Below, piece by piece: positions 58,477 to 64,000 of a DNA stretch of 64,000 nucleotides. The notes below the pieces were generated by a model. That model worked only from the letters and a program-made list of their open reading frames with translations, did no database searches and had not been told where the DNA came from. The position numbers and the translations under genes were made by a program. Within the stretch, counting starts at the first letter, position 1, and each line of letters opens with the position of its first letter. Origin of the DNA: Rhytidiadelphus loreus (taxonomy: Eukaryota > Streptophyta > Bryopsida > Hypnales > Hylocomiaceae); the NCBI GenBank assembly GCA_947034895.1, contig OX344762.1, positions 4,159,501 to 4,223,500 on the forward strand. Reading direction: 5' to 3'.

Positions 58477-61400
58477 GACAATTTGTTCTTCTTTTTATAC
58501 ACAAGTCATATCTTAACCAAGTTAGGGCGCTTTATTGCTTTACCAAATCCTAAACTTTATAGAACATAGAATCTTAAAGCTTCTAGTGTGTGTGGCTTGG
58601 AGAGAACAAAGTATAGTTGAAGAATCTCTCTTCCTTGGTGTGAATTGTTGTGGGCTTGTAAAGGATAAAGTGGAGGCTAGAAAGTTGGAAGGGTGCATAA
58701 CAATTTAATTAGGTCTACAATATTATAGCCATTGTAAGAATGACTTGAATAAGCCCACATTATTTGCATTCTTGTCATCTGAGTCTACTTTCTATTACTT
58801 TATATACCATCTTTTTCTAAATGATAGCCGTATAGAATTGAGTTTTGAGTCATATTAATTATCTCATGATATAAATGGGATTTGGATTCAAAATTAGAAT
58901 ATTTACGTAACAATCTTTTTTGTAATTAATTTTTGTAATTTTTGTAATCATAGAATAAAAAATGAATGACCACCATAGATACTTAGGAATCAAAGAGTTA
59001 ATTTCTAAAGACTACTTCATTATTTTAAAATCTCAATAATATATATATAAACATAGTCGGGTGGATAATCTTACTATTGTTTTAATTGGAAATGTTTTTG
59101 CCTAAATTTGTTTAATGAAGAAATTAATGCAATGTGTAAAATATTATAATTTAAGTGCTCAAAATTTACTTTGAGGGGAATTATTGACCTCTTGAAGGGC
59201 CAAACAATGTTTTTTTGGCAATATAGTGTTTTGGGGCAGTTCACTACGAACAGAATTAATATTTATTTTTCTTTGAAATTTTCACAAAACATGTACCCAA
59301 TGAGTAGCTTTGAAATGCAAAAAAATTCATAACTTTTGATTAGATGGTTAAAAAGTTATTGCATAATACGTAATTCTCATTGTTCAACGGGAAGCCTGGG
59401 TAGCTTAAATTTTTCTTTTAAGAAATAAAAATTTGAAATTGGTTTTCTAGATTTATATATATGTGGAAAGATTTGAATCATTCTATTTTGATTAATGAGA
59501 TGAGAGTTATGAGGGATTTTAGTTTGTAAGTAGTTATAGAATTTCTACTCTACAATAAACTTTGAAGTCCTTTATTTAACTCAATTTTCAATATTTTTGA
59601 AAAATATAAAAGCTTTGGGTGTAGATATTTTATTACAACATTACAACCATTGGATTGGAATTTTTCAATTCGATAACTAAATTCTTAAAAATTTAGTATT
59701 TTATAATCATACTCTACTACTTGCTAATTATTATTTTTTTCAAGCATGAATATGAAATATTTTTTGCTTGAAATTTCTTATAGGTATTTCCAATTTATTT
59801 CTTCAACATATTTTAGAGAGCAACAAGTTGTAGGATCTACACATTTTTGTGTAAAAAGTTTGAAAGATGAAATCTAACATTTGGGAAGACTTGAAAATGC
59901 TTCTTTTTCAAATTCAAGTGGCTTGATCTTACAATTCATTGCATATTTTTTCAGGCCTCTAAAAAACTATTCCGGGTTGGTTTCCCATTTTGTGAACAAT
60001 GTCTCGATAGTCAAATTAATTCATAATAAAAAAAATATTAGTAAAAAAATTCAAAAGAAAATTCAAAATTCAAAATTTAAATAATAATATAAATAAATAA
60101 CTATTATCTAACATGGCAGTCTCTTGGCCACATCAAACTATAGCTGCGGTGTAATTCTCATAGTTTCGAACTATGGAGAATTTATAGTCTTCTAGAGACC
60201 TAAAAAAACATCTAATGGATAAGGTTTAAAATTTTAAAATTTTAGAAGGGTGTACTCTAACAAGTTTTTAAAGGATACTATAGTTGGATTTGTTAATGAA
60301 TAAATATAGTTGAAGATTTTAGCCTTGCTTTAGGTTTGAGTACTTTGAAGTAGTTTTGGGCCTTTAAAACATCAAAAACCTTTAGGGCTTAATGAAGTTT
60401 TCATGACCTTTTTGTTTTTTTGCTAATTGATGTAAGATGAACTTTTAGGCAATTATAAAACAAAAATAATTTATTCAACAGATAAACTTTATGAATTGTC
60501 AAAGTGAAATGCTTTGAAATTGATTTAACAACTATCTAAAACAATTTCCAAACTTAATCATTTAAGAAATTTTTATTTACAATACATACAATAATATTCT
60601 TTGATGAAAACCTCAATTTCTTTGTAGAATACATATTTTGTAGGGTAAGCATGTGACCAATAATTGAATTAAGGTACCTACATCTAAATGTAATTTCTTT
60701 CTAAATTTGATCCTTCTAGATTCTTGCCTAAAACATATTCCCACTATTCGTAAGTGTTTAGGGTCAATTTTAAAAACAACTATTTTCAACAATTTGAAAA
60801 TTCATAGTTTATTCTTCCTATGTTCAATTTTTTCATAAAAAGGGAATCTAAAATATATTTTTGACTTCCAATGAGATCCAACCAAAAATTGGGCAATTTA
60901 ATAATGGAAACAATTTTGAAGTGCTTATTTGATATATGATTGTGAAAACTTCATTATTTTAGAATGTCCTCAATTAAATCAATGTAATATGCTGCCCTTC
61001 CAAATAAACTTCTAAATTTTCACTAATTTATAATTAAAACTTGATGTCTTTATCATTGGAAGTGCATCCTTTTAGCACATTCCAAAATTTGATGCAATTG
61101 GCATGATTTTGCTTTTATAAGTGTGATATTGCAAAACACTTAGGGATGTACTTTCAATGATGGAAATTTCAAGTTCTACTTTGGTGAAAAGTTATTCGAA
61201 AAAATGTTGATTTGTATCATTTGGATGAAATCATCGAGGTTCGGACAATGAGCCTCAAAGCCATAGGTAGGGAAATCCTAACCTAACATAGATTGGTTTT
61301 TTTGCTCTCATTCCAAAGTGCCATGTCTTTGTATTAGTGCATTTGCAATGCATACTTGGCATAGAAGCCTTGTAACGGCAAACAACAGGCCATTCCACGA

Positions 61401-61848
61401 GGCTCACACAATGTCGATTCTTCCTTTGACCAATATATGCAAAGCCGGAAATCCAAATGTCAAATGGAATATTTTGTATTATAAAAAGAAATGACCTATT
61501 CCTTAGCCCTTAAGCACTCCAACGTCCATATTCTGGACGATGAACAAAGGGTTTCGGGTCATTGTTTTGTCCAACTAACTTTTCATTCATCCAATGTATA
61601 ACTTGAATTTTGAAAAGACAACCTTCCTTAATGATCAATTTCATGAAATTGTGGAAAATGATATTTTTGTAGAAAGATATAAGCAAAAATGTGCCAAAAT
61701 TAGACAAAGGATCGAGGCATTAAGGGGTTAATAGTCATGTTCTAAGTAGAATTTTTTAATAAGTATAATTTTTGCAAAAGGATACTACTGAAATTCTTTT
61801 TATAATTGCTTTACTCCATGATTGCAGTAGAACTTGCAACATCTAATA
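58477..61848. other. intergenic repeat DNA, no gene seen
   Basis: Contains dispersed repeat copies at about 59166-59410 and 59610-59770. The rest is AT-rich with short open frames only. Confidence 0.45.
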
Positions 61849-62470
61849 TTAGTACAGTACTTCAAATCTTGTGAAAACATAATTTAATTGGAATAATCTA
61901 GCATAGAAAAACAATTTGTAATGCCTTGTGAACTCGTGAATGTTGAAAAATATTGTAATTTTTGGCTTATAAAATGAGTATTCTAATTTGTGTAGTGGAT
62001 CGAATTCATGGTTATCTTCTATTGCAATGACATGATCACCTACTCTATAATGAACACCACAAAAAATAACAAAAGAAATATTCACAATTTCATTTGAAAA
62101 CTCTTCTTTTGTGTCATTATTGAGTATTATTTCTTGTCTCCAATATGTATGCATATTTGTCTCAACACTTTTGTTCATTTGCTTCATACTTCCATTTTTC
62201 CACCCTACTAAAATACCTTTCAATTGAATGAGCTCCCTACACGTATAGACATTGTGGCAATAGTGCATGTAATCTTTCTAACCTCTTTGCATCTATTATT
62301 GAATTGGTGAAGATGCTTCTCTTCTCATGAGATTTTGGACATATATGATGGTCCGTACCTAGAATATGTTCACAGCCAAGTAACACATACAATAGTGTAT
62401 TACTAAGAACTCTAATTTCAACATCAGAAAAGCATATCATTTCTATCAATCTATCATGTTTGTAATCCAT
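61849..62470 (-). pseudogene. overlapping reading-frame remnants of an unknown protein
   Basis: Two overlapping frames (62470-62237 and 62268-61849) together give a protein-like stretch, including CFSDVEIRVLSNTLLYVLLGC, HICPKSHEKRS, then FCGVHYRVGDHVIAIED and LHKLEYSFYKP. The switch of frame near 62250 suggests a frameshift in an old gene, probably transposon-derived. Family not recognised. Confidence 0.25.
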
Positions 62471-64000
62471 GTCACACTATAAATTCAATACCTCTAGGTT
62501 GTCCATTGGTCAATGATGTGTTGTTAACAACTTGTGAATTTCTAATATTGCCTTTTGTGGAGAATACAAATTATCTTTATTTTTTGCTATCTTCTCTTGA
62601 ACATTAATGAATGTCAAACAACTTTCATATTTTGAGTATGTTATCTCACTATGCTTTTGATTTGTTTTAATGCTCTTATTGCATATAAGTCATGTGGGCT
62701 ATATCAAAAGATGTCATCCAACATCTCACCACTTCTTGTTGACGAAACCATTAATTTAATTCCCAAACCATGCATCTTTGACATGAATATGATGTTTTAT
62801 TACTCATTTCATAACGTTCTCTATAAGTGACACAAGAAATAAGGAACATGATACGTATTCATCATAATTGAAAAACATTTGAATTACAAAAAAATTGTTT
62901 GAGGACTTGTATTGAAAGTATAGAAAAGACAAAAATAACACTTTATTTCATTCCCAATAAAATTGACATATATAAGCAAGTGTGAGATAGAAGAGAAACT
63001 AAATCTTCAGTAGCTCTAAGAAGAAATTGAAATACATTAATTGCAACAATGAGATAGTTCTAGCAAGCTAACTTGACCTCATCAAACAATTCTTTTTTTT
63101 AAATCCTCAAAATTGCATTAAAATGAGTCCTATTCTTTCTTGAAGAAGACACTTACATTGTTTGAAGATGAGGGTTGTCCATAACTTTCTCATCACTAGA
63201 CCAAATGAAATGACTCAAAGCTTTACATAGGTATAGAGAAATATTATCTTTGAGAGAAAATTAAAAAATCAATTTTTTTTGTTGTCCCTCAAAAGGTTTT
63301 TGGATTTAGGGTGGCATAACATTTTCTAATTGAAAAAAATATATATTCCCAGGGAAGCTAATATGATTTTCTATCTCTAATTTTTTTTTATAAAATATCA
63401 TATTAGAAATTGAATTCACACAAATCTATTCAAAATCTCAAAAGTATATTACTAGGACTTGGGGAGTCTAGAGGTTTAGAATGGAAATTTTTTTATTTTT
63501 AAAATAATTTTTATTAATTTTCAAAAAATAAACTTCAAACAGTTTGTTTCATGAAAATTTTCATGAGTCTATTTCATGAATAATTGTTGACCTTAATGTT
63601 GGTAGGTTTCAAATTGTAGTAAGTTGTTATTGTCAGTATTTTACTAATTATATATATTTATATTTTAATATTTTTTCCCCTTAGCTTGAATTACTACCAA
63701 AGAAATCCCAACAATTTTTTCTTATCACGATAATGTTCAAGTCTTGTAGTGTGACTTGCACATCATGTATTATAACCTACTTATGGTTTACAAAGGTCCA
63801 AAAAATATGAAATGCCTTTGTTTAGAGTTCCACTTTGATTTTTTAAGAGTTGAATCTAAAAGAAATTTAGAAAAGTTGCAACTTTTGATATAGAGACTTT
63901 TGACATTGGCAAAATACCAAACAAAAAATAAAATGACGACACATTTGTTTCACAAATCATGATATGCCACATTAACTACTCCTGGACTATTAAGTGAATT
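62471..64000. other. intergenic, no gene seen
   Basis: AT-rich DNA with short simple-sequence runs; nothing recognisable. Confidence 0.4.

Overview
The window is nuclear DNA from a land plant: AT-rich, with spliced genes using plant GT-AG introns, plant-type housekeeping families (a GT92 galactan synthase, a DeSI/PPPDE-type protein, an AP-4 mu fragment), CACTA-type MITEs and very large repeat-filled intergenic spaces. I cannot name the species. A large-genome non-seed plant would fit but is not shown.

The main content is two large Mutator-like DNA transposons in opposite orientation, 2.1 kb apart. Element A (5395-26501, about 21.1 kb) is flanked by the 9-bp duplication CTTCTCAAA. Element B (28620-42144, about 13.5 kb) is flanked by TAGTGGAAT. 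Their ends are related inverted repeats: a GCTAG-type tip, several GTGAGC words, and an inner GGACCTATGACCG-type block. Each carries the same two divergently transcribed genes. One is a roughly 1,170-residue MULE-type transposase with an N-terminal Cys/His-rich domain, a D-D-CxxH-E core and a C-terminal SWIM finger. The other is a ten-exon (or longer) gene for a roughly 1,100-residue protein that joins a ParB/sulfiredoxin-like domain (DGNHR motif) to a region that looks like a permuted, beta-class DNA methyltransferase. All nine intron phases of the second gene agree between the two diverged copies, so it belongs to the element and is not a chance capture. I know of no described plant MULE with this cargo.

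Neither copy looks fully functional. A's transposase has a 1-bp deletion and a 5.17-kb insertion with a 5-bp target duplication and TG...CA ends (possibly a giant solo LTR). A's ParB-methylase gene has a 2-bp deletion. B's transposase has a TA-dinucleotide frameshift before the SWIM domain, and B's ParB-methylase gene has a nonsense codon.

Left flank (1-5385): the 5' part of a GT92 galactan synthase gene on the minus strand, then repeats. Right flank (42145-64000): a degraded unknown gene (about 44420-44933), a DeSI-like gene with the catalytic His replaced by Tyr (47989 onward), a gene for a protein of 46-residue repeats (52536-53288), two exons of AP-4 mu (55467-56044), two CACTA-type MITEs, and long AT-rich repeat DNA. 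A family of palindromic repeats centred on AGTCGGATCCGACT (including a perfect 110-bp palindrome) and a 150-bp satellite with a TCTCG...CGAGA hairpin sit inside the two large elements.
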